Assembly: GCF_031157255.1 (NCBI RefSeq)
Contig: NZ_JAVIFX010000046.1
Location: 1-45,278 of the forward strand
Length of the DNA: 45,278 bases
Source: Bradyrhizobium sp. LHD-71
Lineage (GTDB): Bacteria > Pseudomonadota > Alphaproteobacteria > Rhizobiales > Xanthobacteraceae
Direction of reading: 5' to 3'
The notes under the pieces: generated by a model
The model's input: the letters and a program-made list of their open reading frames with translations, nothing else
The model's database searches: none
Told to the model about the DNA's origin: nothing
Program-made: the position numbers and the translations under genes
Part shown: piece by piece, positions 33,627 to 41,528 of the stretch
How positions within the stretch are numbered: the first letter of the stretch is position 1
Layout of the letters: every line of letters starts with the position of its first letter

Positions 33627-34949
33627 ATGCTTCGAACATTTTTCTTGATGGCAACGGCGGCGATCGGCGCGTCGGTGGCGGTCGCGCCTGCTCTGGCGCA
33701 GCAGAACGAGCAGTACGTTCCCGCGCTCGTCTACCGCACTGGTCCGTATGCACCGAACGGCATTCCGTTCGCCAACGGCGTAATGGATTACTGGAATCTG
33801 ATCAATGAGCGCGACGGCGGCATCAATGGTGTCAAGCTCGCGCCGGAGGAATGCGAAACCGGCTACGCGACCGACAAGGGTGTCGAGTGCTACGAGCGCA
33901 TGAAGAGCAAGGGGGCGACAGGTGCTGCGTATTTCTCGCCGCTCTCCACCGGCATTACCTTCGCGCTGACCGAGAAGGTGCCGGCCGACAAGATTCCGCT
34001 GCTGACCATGGGTTATGGCCGCTCCGAAAGCCGTAACGGTGCGGTCTTCCCCTGGAATTTCATCGCCGCCGGCAGCTATTGGACCGCGGCCGATGTCGCG
34101 ATCCAGCACATCGCCAAGGAGCTTGGCGGGGCCGACAAGCTGAAGGGCAAGAAGATCAGCCTCGTCTATCACGACAGTCCCTACGGCAAGGAGCCGATAC
34201 CTGCGCTCGAAGCCCGTGCCAAGCAGGACGGATTCACGTTCAAGGCGATCCCGGTGACCCATCCGGGCGTCGAGCAGAAGTCACAGTGGCTGTCGATCCG
34301 GCAGGACCGTCCCGACTATGTGCTGCTGTGGGGATGGGGCGTGATGAACCCGACGTCGATCTCCGAAGCTGCGGCGGTGGGTTTCCCGCGCGACAAGATC
34401 ATTGGCGTGTGGTGGGCCGGCGCGGAGCCGGATGTCGTTCCGGGCGGCGCACAGTCGGCCGGGTACAAGGCGCTCATGCTGCAACACGGCGCCGGCAAAT
34501 ATCAGGTGCACGCCGATATCGAGAAGCACCTGATCTCGAAAGGCAAGGCGCAAGTGAAGGCCGAGGAGGCCGGTCATGTGCTGTACAATCGCGGTCTTCT
34601 GAACTCCATGATCGGTGTCGAAGCGATCCGCACGGCGCAGAAGAAGTTCGGCAACAAGCCGCTCACCGGCGAACAGATCCGCTGGGGTTTTGAGAATCTC
34701 GATCTCACCGCGGCGCGGATCAAGGAACTTGGCTTCGAAGGCATGATCAAGCCGATGAAGTTTTCCTGCGAGGATCATCAAGGCGCGGACGAAGCCCGCG
34801 TTCATCAGTGGGACGGCAAGGAGTGGAAGATCATCTCCGACTACTACACCGCCGACCGGAAGATTCTCGATCCGATGGTGAAGGACGCGTCGGCCAAGTA
34901 TGGCGCGGAGAAGAAGATCGACGCGCGCGACTGCTCGAAAGAAAGCTGA
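33627..34949 (+). CDS. HAAT-type ABC substrate-binding protein
   Basis: 440-aa periplasmic binding protein with a GGGAGGAAG site and a Sec signal peptide (MLRTFFLMATAAIGASVAVA, then PALAQQ). The mature part has the Leu/Ile/Val-binding fold: VYRTGPYAPNGIPFANGVMD, NERDGGINGVKL, the nucleotide-free cleft region KISLVYHDSPYGKEP, and WLSIRQDRPDYVLLWGWG. In this subgroup the sequence YWTAADVAIQHIAKELGG replaces the usual amino-acid-binding residues, so the ligand is probably not leucine. It delivers substrate to the LivH/LivM-type permeases in the same operon. A hairpin follows, which may reduce read-through into the next gene. Confidence 0.94.
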   Translation: MLRTFFLMATAAIGASVAVAPALAQQNEQYVPALVYRTGPYAPNGIPFANGVMDYWNLINERDGGINGVKLAPEECETGYATDKGVECYERMKSKGATGAAYFSPLSTGITFALTEKVPADKIPLLTMGYGRSESRNGAVFPWNFIAAGSYWTAADVAIQHIAKELGGADKLKGKKISLVYHDSPYGKEPIPALEARAKQDGFTFKAIPVTHPGVEQKSQWLSIRQDRPDYVLLWGWGVMNPTSISEAAAVGFPRDKIIGVWWAGAEPDVVPGGAQSAGYKALMLQHGAGKYQVHADIEKHLISKGKAQVKAEEAGHVLYNRGLLNSMIGVEAIRTAQKKFGNKPLTGEQIRWGFENLDLTAARIKELGFEGMIKPMKFSCEDHQGADEARVHQWDGKEWKIISDYYTADRKILDPMVKDASAKYGAEKKIDARDCSKES

Positions 34950-34962
34950 TCGCGATAATGGT

Positions 34963-34989
34963 ATCGGGAGGGCGCGATGCTCTCCCGAT
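34963..34989 (+). terminator. Intra-operon hairpin after binding-protein gene
   Basis: ATCGGGAG (34963-34970) pairs with CTCCCGAT (34982-34989), followed by CCTTT. It lies 13 nt after the binding-protein stop and 31 nt before the LivF-type gene. Such hairpins often protect the mRNA of the abundant binding protein or partly terminate transcription; the T-tract is short. Confidence 0.5.
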
Positions 34990-35020
34990 CCTTTAACCAA
35001 GCTCGAGCCCGGAGAGCCGT

Positions 35021-35860
35021 GTGTCGAACGTGAGTGCTGCGACGTCGCCAGGATCGGCTGCGCCATTTCTCTCGATCAACAACATCGAGGTCGTCTACAG
35101 CCATGTGATTCTGGTCCTGAAAGGCGTGTCGCTGAATGTGCCGGCAGGCGGCATTGTTGCGCTGCTCGGCGCCAACGGCGCCGGAAAGACGACGACGCTG
35201 AAGGCCGTCTCGAACCTGCTGCATGCCGAGCGCGGGGAGGTAACCAAGGGATCGATCGTGTTCGATGGCACCGAGGTGCAGTCGCTGTCACCAAACGAGG
35301 TGGTGCGGCGCGGTTGTATCCAGGTGATGGAGGGGCGGCGCTGTTTTGCCCACCTGACCGTCGAGGAAAACCTGCTGACCGGTGCTTTCACCCGGCGCGA
35401 CGGCAAGGCCGCGGTCGCGGCAGACCTTGAACGCGTCTACGCGTATTTTCCCCGCTTGAAGGAGCGGCGCGGCTCGACCGCGGGCTACACCTCCGGCGGC
35501 GAGCAGCAGATGTGTGCAATTGGCCGGGCGTTGATGTCGCAGCCACGCATGATCCTGCTCGATGAACCTTCGATGGGTCTCGCGCCGCAGATCGTGGAGG
35601 AGATCTTCGAGATCGTGCGCGACCTCAATCAGAAGGAAAAGGTATCGTTTCTGCTCGCCGAGCAGAACACCAATATGGCGCTGAAGTACGCAAGCCATGG
35701 CTACATCCTCGAAAACGGACGGGTGGTGATGGACGGCGAAGCCGGCGCGCTGGCGTCGAACGAAGACGTCAAGGAGTTCTACCTCGGTATTGCCGGCGAT
35801 AAGCGGAAGTCGTTTCGCGATGTGAAGCATTACAAGCGCCGCAAGCGCTGGTTGGCGTAA
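35021..35860 (+). CDS. LivF-type ABC transporter ATP-binding protein
   Basis: 279-aa ATPase with a GTG start behind CGGAGAG. Walker A is GANGAGKT, the Q-loop part is GCIQVMEGRRCFAHLTVEEN, the signature YTSGGEQQM (YTSGG instead of LSGG), Walker B MILLDEPSMGLAP, and the switch region LAEQNTN. It carries an extra basic tail, KRKSFRDVKHYKRRKRWLA, beyond the usual end, typical of this importer subgroup. It pairs with the LivG-type ATPase to drive import. It ends the transporter genes; a REP-like repeat separates it from the PaaK-like gene. Confidence 0.94.
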   Translation: MSNVSAATSPGSAAPFLSINNIEVVYSHVILVLKGVSLNVPAGGIVALLGANGAGKTTTLKAVSNLLHAERGEVTKGSIVFDGTEVQSLSPNEVVRRGCIQVMEGRRCFAHLTVEENLLTGAFTRRDGKAAVAADLERVYAYFPRLKERRGSTAGYTSGGEQQMCAIGRALMSQPRMILLDEPSMGLAPQIVEEIFEIVRDLNQKEKVSFLLAEQNTNMALKYASHGYILENGRVVMDGEAGALASNEDVKEFYLGIAGDKRKSFRDVKHYKRRKRWLA

Positions 35861-35880
35861 GATGCCGAGGTAAATTTTCT

Positions 35881-36000
35881 CGTCATTGCGAGGAGCGAAG
35901 CGACGAAGCAATCCAGAAAGGCCGAGTCCGTCACTGGATTGCTTCGCCGTAGGCGAGCGAAGCGACGCCGTTCTTCGAACGGCTATGGCTCGCAATGACG
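35881..36000. repeat. REP-like palindrome with nested insert
   Basis: Outer arms start CGTCATTGCGAGGAGCG (35881) and end CTCGCAATGACG (36000), the same family as 7649-7731. The right arm is interrupted: about 40 nt, ending in the module at 35960-35989 (hairpin GCCGTTC/GAACGGC), separate GGATTGCTTCGC from CTCGCAATGACG. The 30-nt module is identical to 12523-12552. It sits 20 nt after the LivF-type stop. Confidence 0.85.
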
Positions 36001-36029
36001 CATCGATGGCTGCCGGGAGACGTTGCGTC

Positions 36030-37268
36030 ATGACTGCCTCATTTTTCGACGAGCTGGAAACGCGTGATCCGCAAGTGCGTGCACGTACGATGGCCGAGAA
36101 GCTGCCGGCCGCCATTGCCAATGCAAACAAGGCACCCGGCTGGTCGGCGCATCTTGCAGCCTTCGATCCGGCGCAGGTCACCTCGCTTGAGGCGTTGGCG
36201 AACCTGCCGCTGCTGCGCAAGGCCGACCTCGTCGCCTTGCAAAAGGCCTCGCCACCTTTCGGCGGCTTCAATACGATTGCGGCAGGGCAGGCCAAGCGGA
36301 TCCTGATGTCGCCGGGGCCGATTTTCGAGTTCGAAAGCAAGGAGGCGGATGGCTACGGTGCGGGACGCGCCGTATTCGCCGCTGGCATTCGCGGCGGCGA
36401 TATCGCCATCAACTGCTTTTCCTATCACTTGACGCCGGGAGCTTATGCCCTCGAATCGGGATTGAAAGCAGTGGGCTGCGCGGTGATCCCGGGTGGCGTC
36501 GGCAACACCGAGCAGCAGGTCGACGCGATTGCGCATGTGAGGCCACAGGCCTACGCAGGCACACCGGATTTCCTGAAGGTGCTGCTCGATCATGCCGCCA
36601 AGAGCGGCAAGGATGTCTCATCGATCAAGCGCGGTCTCGTGTCGGGTGCGGCGTTGCCGCCCTCGCTGCGTGCGGAACTGTCGTCGCGAGGCGTCGATGT
36701 CCTGCAATGCTATGCGATCGCCGAGGTCGGCGTCATTGCCTACGAATCAACGGCGCGCGAGGGGCTGATCGTCAACGAGCACCTGCTGGTCGAGATCGTC
36801 CAGCCGGGCACCGGCGATCCGGTCCCGGCCGGCGAGGTAGGAGAGGTCGTCGTCACGTCGTTCAATCCGGCCTATCCGATGATCCGGCTTGCAACCGGCG
36901 ACCTGTCCGCGGTGCTGCCGGGCCTTTCGCCGTGCGGGCGCACCAACATGCGGATCAAGGGCTGGATGGGTCGTGCCGACCAGACCACCAAGATCAAGGG
37001 CATGTTCGTGCACCCGACGCAGGTGGCGGAAATTGCAAAGCGGCACACGCAACTTGGCCGCGTCCGGCTGGTTGTGGCGCGTGCCAATGAGCAGGATCAG
37101 ATGACGCTTCACGCCGAATGTGCATCGCCGTCACCATCGCTTGCCGACGAGGCGGCTGCATCGCTGCAGGCGGTGACAAAGATGCGTGGCGCGGTGAAGC
37201 TGGTTGCGCCGGGCAGCCTGCCGAACGACGGGAAGCTGATTTCCGACGAGCGGCCGCTAGATCGGTGA
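36030..37268 (+). CDS. PaaK-like (phenylacetate-CoA ligase family) protein
   Basis: 412-aa adenylate-forming-family protein. ATG 36030 is chosen (GGGAGA upstream); earlier in-frame starts lie in the repeat. PaaK-like parts are PLLRKADLVALQKASPPFGG, IKRGLVSGAALPPSLRAEL, PMIRLATGDLSAVLPG, and MRIKGWMGRADQTTKIKGMF with VHPTQV. The ATP-binding loop, SSGTTG in PaaK, is replaced by LMSPGPIFEFESKEAD, and the A5 motif reads CYAIAEVG. A C-terminal lysine remains in PNDGKLISDERP. It therefore looks like a divergent ligase that may bind nucleotide differently or have lost activation. It lies downstream of the importer operon on the same strand, so a shared role with the large synthetase is likely. Confidence 0.85.
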   Translation: MTASFFDELETRDPQVRARTMAEKLPAAIANANKAPGWSAHLAAFDPAQVTSLEALANLPLLRKADLVALQKASPPFGGFNTIAAGQAKRILMSPGPIFEFESKEADGYGAGRAVFAAGIRGGDIAINCFSYHLTPGAYALESGLKAVGCAVIPGGVGNTEQQVDAIAHVRPQAYAGTPDFLKVLLDHAAKSGKDVSSIKRGLVSGAALPPSLRAELSSRGVDVLQCYAIAEVGVIAYESTAREGLIVNEHLLVEIVQPGTGDPVPAGEVGEVVVTSFNPAYPMIRLATGDLSAVLPGLSPCGRTNMRIKGWMGRADQTTKIKGMFVHPTQVAEIAKRHTQLGRVRLVVARANEQDQMTLHAECASPSPSLADEAAASLQAVTKMRGAVKLVAPGSLPNDGKLISDERPLDR

Positions 37269-37330
37269 GAAGTATCTGAAGGGTCGTTGGCGCACCGTCT
37301 CAGGTGATGCTCGATGCGACCGGATAGAGT

Positions 37331-37876
37331 TCAGACAGAGCCAGCCGGTGTAACGGCGGGAAAGTCCTTCTCGGGATCGAACACGTTATTGAAGAATTTC
37401 GTCAGGGAATACATGGCCACCAGCGCGACGATCTCCATGACGTTCGCATCCGTGTAGCCGGCATCGCGGACGTTTTTCAGATCGGCGTCACTGACGCTGC
37501 CACGGGTCTCGATGACTTTGCGCGCAAACTGGATGGCGGCGTCTCGCTTCGGGTCGCTGGCATGGCCCTTCCGAGCGAGAATGATCTCATCGGTCGACAG
37601 CTTGGCCATGTGCTCGGCCGTAAAGCTGTGAACCGTCAGGCAGTAGTTGCAGCCATTCACTTCGGAGACAGTGAGGCCGATGCTGTCACGCGTTCTCACG
37701 TCGAGCGCCTTGCTCAAGGAGCCGAGCAGGGCGGCCCATGAGTTGAACGCGATCGGGCTCTGCGCGAAGGTCGCCATCATATTTGGGGTGAACCCGATGT
37801 TTTTGGTGAACGTATCGAGGGTCGGTTTCGAATCGGTTGGCACCTGCTCCGGTTTTAGAGCTGCAGTTCTCGGCAT
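37331..37876 (-). CDS. Carboxymuconolactone decarboxylase/AhpD-like protein
   Basis: 181-aa AhpD-like protein. The signature is GCNYCLTVHSF with Cys76, Cys79 and His83 in CxxCxxxH, the AhpD redox centre, preceded by DSIGLTVSEVN. This uncharacterised peroxidase-related type may reduce peroxides or act as a general thiol redox helper; a muconolactone decarboxylase role is unlikely given the cysteines. The start has AGAGGA upstream. It converges with the PaaK-like gene and lies 35 nt downstream of the nitroreductase gene on the same strand, so the two may be co-transcribed. Confidence 0.9.
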   Translation of the reverse strand: MPRTAALKPEQVPTDSKPTLDTFTKNIGFTPNMMATFAQSPIAFNSWAALLGSLSKALDVRTRDSIGLTVSEVNGCNYCLTVHSFTAEHMAKLSTDEIILARKGHASDPKRDAAIQFARKVIETRGSVSDADLKNVRDAGYTDANVMEIVALVAMYSLTKFFNNVFDPEKDFPAVTPAGSV

Positions 37877-37911
37877 CGTGTCCTCTGCAAGTTATTGGTT
37901 TTACGAAAGAA

Positions 37912-38535
37912 TTATATGAGATCCAGCACATCGGCCACCGGACGGCGCGGCTTCTGCGCCCAGTTTCCCGGACGCTCCGCCCCTACGGACAACAGCATGA
38001 CCGGCACTTCGTTTTCGGCCAGTCCGAACTCGCGGGCCACCGCTTCGGCGTCGAAACCGATCATCGGCGTCGAACCCAGACCCAGCGAGCGGGCTGCATA
38101 GATCATCGTCGTCGCGCCGAAGGTGCCGGTGCGTACTGCCTCGTCGCGCTGGCGCTGCGGATACTTCATGTACAGATCGCGTGCGGGGATTTCCCATTCC
38201 GGCACCATCTTTGGCGGCATGATGCCCGCTTCCACCAGCGGTGCCAGGCGTCCTGGTATTACGCTGGAATCGGCCAACTGGCCGCAGACGATGAAGGTAA
38301 CGGCTGCTTCGGTGATCGCGGGCTGATCCCAAGCAATCGGTCGCAACCGAGCCTTGGCTTCAGGCGTGCGTACGGCGATGAAGCGCCAGTTTTGCAAGTG
38401 GAAGGACGTCGGCGCGGTGGTGCCGATTCGCACCAGCTCACGGATCTGGTCGTCACTCAGGGTGGCGGCAGGGTCGTAGTACTTGGTGGCGCTGCGGCTC
38501 AGGATACATTCGATGACAGCGTTGGTCATGGTCAT
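37912..38535 (-). CDS. Nitroreductase family FMN oxidoreductase
   Basis: About 207 aa. I start at ATG 38535 (MTMTNAVIECILSRSA); a second ATG at 38529 is equally possible, and a much longer open frame upstream is Arg/Ser-rich and not protein-like. FMN-binding features are SRSATKYYDPAATLSDDQI (first basic loop, here ATKYY), APTSFHLQNWRFI, and GFGLA-like region AREFGLAENEVPVMLLSVG with GATTMIYAARSLGLGSTPM. The family reduces nitro, quinone or enone groups with NAD(P)H. It is followed by an AhpD-like gene and preceded by an MDR-type oxidoreductase gene about 200 nt away. Confidence 0.88.
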   Translation of the reverse strand: MTMTNAVIECILSRSATKYYDPAATLSDDQIRELVRIGTTAPTSFHLQNWRFIAVRTPEAKARLRPIAWDQPAITEAAVTFIVCGQLADSSVIPGRLAPLVEAGIMPPKMVPEWEIPARDLYMKYPQRQRDEAVRTGTFGATTMIYAARSLGLGSTPMIGFDAEAVAREFGLAENEVPVMLLSVGAERPGNWAQKPRRPVADVLDLI

Positions 38536-38734
38536 TCCGTTGGTCGTGGTTAGGCCTATGGGTGAAGGGATAGGTTGAGGTACGAGAGTGTTTTCGCTCT
38601 CTTTCCTGGAAATGCTGCAGGGATGGGCCGGCGTTCGACATCTCTTGCCGGGGGCCGTGATTTCCCAGGCCGCTCCCCGGCGCGTCTGATAGGACGCAGC
38701 CGGTCGGCCGCGTGCATCGAAAGGTGCGTGTCGC

Positions 38735-39652
38735 TCACGGACGAACGCGGATGATCGTCTTTCCCGGGCGTCGCTCGGTCGGGTTGAAGGCCGAGACGGC
38801 CTCGTCGAGGGGCGCGATGTTGCCGATGTTCGTCCGCAGTCGTCCGTCTCGCACCCGCTGGACGACCTCACTCAGTTGGGCGCGATCGGACTCGACAACG
38901 AAGTCGACAGCCAGTCCGTCGACAGGCCGCGCCTCGGACGGTCCGACGATGGACACCAGTGTTCCTCCGGCTCGAATCTGGCCCGCGGACCGCTGCCCGA
39001 TGTCGCCGCCGATGACATCGAACACCAGATCGACTCCGCCGACGTCTTCCAGGGCGTCGTTATCGAGGTCGACAAACTCGTGCGCACCGAAGTCGAGTGC
39101 GTTCTGGCGATCGGCGGCGCGTCCGGTGCCGATGACGTGAGCGCCGGCCAATCGTGCCAGTTGCGTCACCATCGACCCGACTGCGCCCGCCGCGCCGTGC
39201 GCGAGGACGCTCTGGCCCGCCTGAAGGCGGCCGTGCTCGAACAGTCCCTGCCACGCAGTCAGGCCCGAAATCGGCAGGCTCGCGCCCACCGCGAAGTCGA
39301 CGTCGCCCGGCAGCGGCGCGAGGTTGCGCGCCTCGACCGCCGCGTACTCGGCCAGGGTGCCGTCGCGAGTCCAGTCCGTAAGGCCGAACACGCGCTGTCC
39401 CACTGACAGCCCCGTCGTGCCATAGCCGAGGGTGGTAACCACTCCGGCCAGCTCGTGCCCGGGGATCGACGGTGTCCGGTCGCGGCCGAGGCGATCAGTC
39501 CAGGTCGACGGCCACGCCAACTCAGTCCCGACGAATCCCGACGCATAAACCTGAACGACGACGTCGTTTATTGCTGCCTGCGGCTCGGGCCGTTCCGCCA
39601 GCTTCATCCCGGCCGTTCCCGCAGCCTGGTCCGTCACAACGATTGCCTTCAT
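38735..39652 (-). CDS. MDR-family NADP-dependent oxidoreductase (quinone oxidoreductase-like)
   Basis: 305-aa medium-chain dehydrogenase/reductase. Recognisable parts are PSIPGHELAGVVTTLG near the N-terminus, VGQRVFGLTDWTRDGTLAEY, the Rossmann motif AHGAAGAVGSMVTQLARLAG, and FDFGAHEFVDLD-like segment ALDFGAHEFVDL. The structural-zinc cysteines are missing, so it belongs to the zinc-free quinone oxidoreductase or enoyl reductase branch. It reduces a quinone, enone or aldehyde with NADPH. The start at 39652 follows AGGTGGG. A perfect palindrome 84 nt upstream (39736-39754) may regulate it, and an AraC gene lies further upstream on the same strand. Confidence 0.9.
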   Translation of the reverse strand: MKAIVVTDQAAGTAGMKLAERPEPQAAINDVVVQVYASGFVGTELAWPSTWTDRLGRDRTPSIPGHELAGVVTTLGYGTTGLSVGQRVFGLTDWTRDGTLAEYAAVEARNLAPLPGDVDFAVGASLPISGLTAWQGLFEHGRLQAGQSVLAHGAAGAVGSMVTQLARLAGAHVIGTGRAADRQNALDFGAHEFVDLDNDALEDVGGVDLVFDVIGGDIGQRSAGQIRAGGTLVSIVGPSEARPVDGLAVDFVVESDRAQLSEVVQRVRDGRLRTNIGNIAPLDEAVSAFNPTERRPGKTIIRVRP

Positions 39653-39735
39653 CGCCCACCTGCCTGTGTGTGGTACATCGTCATCTTCCGAATTCCTCTG
39701 ACGCGCGAAAATGGGGAGGCGAAACTCGATGGGTC

Positions 39736-39754
39736 CAATGACCTTTGGTCATTG
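39736..39754. promoter_or_regulatory. Perfect 19-bp palindrome, possible operator
   Basis: CAATGACC (39736-39743) TTT GGTCATTG (39747-39754) is a perfect dyad with a 3-nt centre. It lies 84 nt upstream of the MDR oxidoreductase start. No T-tract follows on the minus strand, so an operator for a dimeric regulator is more likely than a terminator. Confidence 0.55.
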
Positions 39755-39966
39755 AATCGACGCCATCGACGCGACGCGCAAAATCAACGGTGCGGTACAA
39801 ACATCTGCCCCGCACGTCGAAAGGGAGCGTTATCCTGGAGCGACGTTGCCACTAGTGCGGGCGCGATGAAACCCGCGACGGGTGTGCTTGGACGAACGGA
39901 CACGCATTCCGGAATCCGGGGCGGGCCAGCGCCAAGGATCAGTGCGCCAGGCGTGCGCGAATCTGG
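39755..39966. other. Gap after AraC gene without recognised gene
   Basis: No coding frame is convincing. The gap between the MDR gene start (39652) and the AraC gene stop (39967) is 314 nt, and the only clear structure is the palindrome at 39736-39754. CACTAGTG at 39850-39857 is a short palindrome reminiscent of CTAG-element ends but has no second arm. Confidence 0.4.
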
Positions 39967-40992
39967 CTAAGGACGGGAAAAATCATCCTCGCCTTTCTTC
40001 GCGCTCTGCCGGTACTCGCTAGGATCAACGTTGTAGGCTTTGCGGAATGCGCGCACGAAGCTCGAGCGGCTCTCATATCCCGCGTTATGAGCCACCACAT
40101 CGACGGGCGTCGTCGTCGTCGTCAGATCGAGCGCGGCTTGGCGCATCCTGAGGTCGCGAAGGATGGCCATGGGCGAGCGACCAAAGATTTCGGAGAAGCG
40201 GGCCATGAAGGTCGAACGGCTCAAGCTTGCGCTGTAGGCAAGACTCTGGACCGTGTGGGCAGCACCAGGGCGGGCGACCATGCCGGCGAACGCGCGCGTG
40301 ATCTGGCGGTCGGCAAGGATGGAGAAACGGTCCGTCCAGCTCTGCGATGATTTCAGCGAACGCCGCGCCAATGCAATGATGACTTGTTTCAAAAGTGAGG
40401 CCGTCATCGCTCCCATGCCGACTTCTTGCGACAAGAGCTCATCCATGGCCTCGCGGAGCTTGCCATCAATCTTGTCCGACGGTTCGAATTGCTCGACGAC
40501 TGGTTCGCGCAGGTCGCGAAACAGACCAACCGACTGGCCGAAGGACGCGTTGAAGAAGCCGCAAATTTGCACGACCTCGGGCTTTTCGTTCGGAACAGCG
40601 ACGCGCAAGACTCCTTCCTCGTCGCGCTTCCAACAATCGCGGTTGATCAGACGAGTAGCACCATCGCCGCCGTCGACCTCGATCGAAAAGGGCGTATTCG
40701 GGGGAACGATGATGAGCAGGTGCGGCATCAACTGCATGTTCGGGCCGCGGTTTATCGATATCCGTCCAGAACCCTTGAGGTTGTAGTGGATCGCGGGCGC
40801 ATCGATCATTCCCATCTCGACCCGGTGACCGCGCGGAACGAGGATCTCTGTCAACGCCACGACGTCGATCTCAAGCGCCCGCATGAGGTTGTTGAGGTCG
40901 GCGGTGGAGAGCTTCGAGGCAGAGACGGCGATCATTGAATCGGTCCGCTCACCCTGTCCGCTTCCGACCCGCGATTTAGCCGTGTTTTGCAT
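39967..40992 (-). CDS. AraC family transcriptional regulator
   Basis: 341-aa regulator (about 322 if translation begins at the later ATG 40935). The N-terminal cupin-like sensor domain spans about 25-200 (GHRVEMGMIDAPAIHYNLKG, IIVPPNTPFSIEVDGG), with FNASFGQSVGLFRDL resembling the AraC-binding cupin_6 subgroup. The C-terminal pair of HTH motifs, about 240-335, includes TVQSLAYSASLSRSTFMARF, SEIFGRSPMAILRDLRM, DVVAHNAGYESRSSFVRAF and the ending YNVDPSEYRQS. These regulators usually activate adjacent oxidoreductase genes, so the MDR oxidoreductase downstream and perhaps the nitroreductase are candidate targets. Upstream lies a palindromic element. Confidence 0.92.
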   Translation of the reverse strand: MQNTAKSRVGSGQGERTDSMIAVSASKLSTADLNNLMRALEIDVVALTEILVPRGHRVEMGMIDAPAIHYNLKGSGRISINRGPNMQLMPHLLIIVPPNTPFSIEVDGGDGATRLINRDCWKRDEEGVLRVAVPNEKPEVVQICGFFNASFGQSVGLFRDLREPVVEQFEPSDKIDGKLREAMDELLSQEVGMGAMTASLLKQVIIALARRSLKSSQSWTDRFSILADRQITRAFAGMVARPGAAHTVQSLAYSASLSRSTFMARFSEIFGRSPMAILRDLRMRQAALDLTTTTTPVDVVAHNAGYESRSSFVRAFRKAYNVDPSEYRQSAKKGEDDFSRP

Positions 40993-41026
40993 AGCAACCT
41001 GCTTACAAGGTCAACCCGTGAATCTG

Positions 41027-41189
41027 CTAGTGTCCCGAATCCGAAGTTCGCCATACTTGCAGCGAGCTCAGAGCGAACTTCGGATTCGGGACACTAGCAA
41101 GCCTATGATTCTAGTGTCGTTTATGGATCAGAAATTCGCACGATGGACTCGCGGCAACGACGGTGCGAATTTCTGATCCACGACACTAG
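41027..41189. repeat. CTAG-bounded two-hairpin palindromic element, copy C
   Basis: Hairpin 1 (41027-41097) has perfect 25-bp arms beginning CTAGTGTCCCGAATCC and a 21-nt loop. The 13-nt linker CAAGCCTATGATT (41098-41110) follows. Hairpin 2 (41111-41189) is bounded by CTAGTGTCG and CGACACTAG. Its arms match over about 27 bp, with an extra TTTA only on the left arm. The layout matches copy A at 6575-6723 including linker length and the bulge position. No open frame is convincing. Confidence 0.85.
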
Positions 41190-41528
41190 ACGAATCATGC
41201 CTTTATTCTTGAACTGGATCTTAGGGCACGCTGAAGGGACTTTCCGCAGCGGCCGTCCGGTTAGATATATATAGGTAGATCTGTAAGCGGGAGGGCGTGC
41301 TACCCCGTTGAAATATTCCATGAACGACTGTTGGCGCCGGCGTGTACGATGGGCTTCGCATGAAACTCTGTGCGGGGACACGACGCTCACCCAACCTCTC
41401 GAGAGTTGGCGCACCACGATCGATGAAGATGGGCACTATTGCTTTGCCGTGGCGTTATGATGGCCAGCTGCGTCGTCAGCAGCTGGCGCAAGGTGCAACG
41501 GTTAGCGCAGTCGAAGCGTATCCTCGCC
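41190..41528. other. Non-coding stretch after copy C
   Basis: About 340 nt with no convincing gene on either strand. There is an AT-rich patch near 41266-41280 (AGATATATATAGG) against the GC-rich background. It could be promoter-like or simply a decayed sequence; the DUF1254 gene on the minus strand ends at 41529. Confidence 0.4.

Noticed and set aside
38536-38871. Long N-terminal extension of the nitroreductase
   Set aside because: It is Arg/Ser-rich, has no domain, and overlaps the MDR gene end; the family N-terminus begins at MTMTNAVIE.
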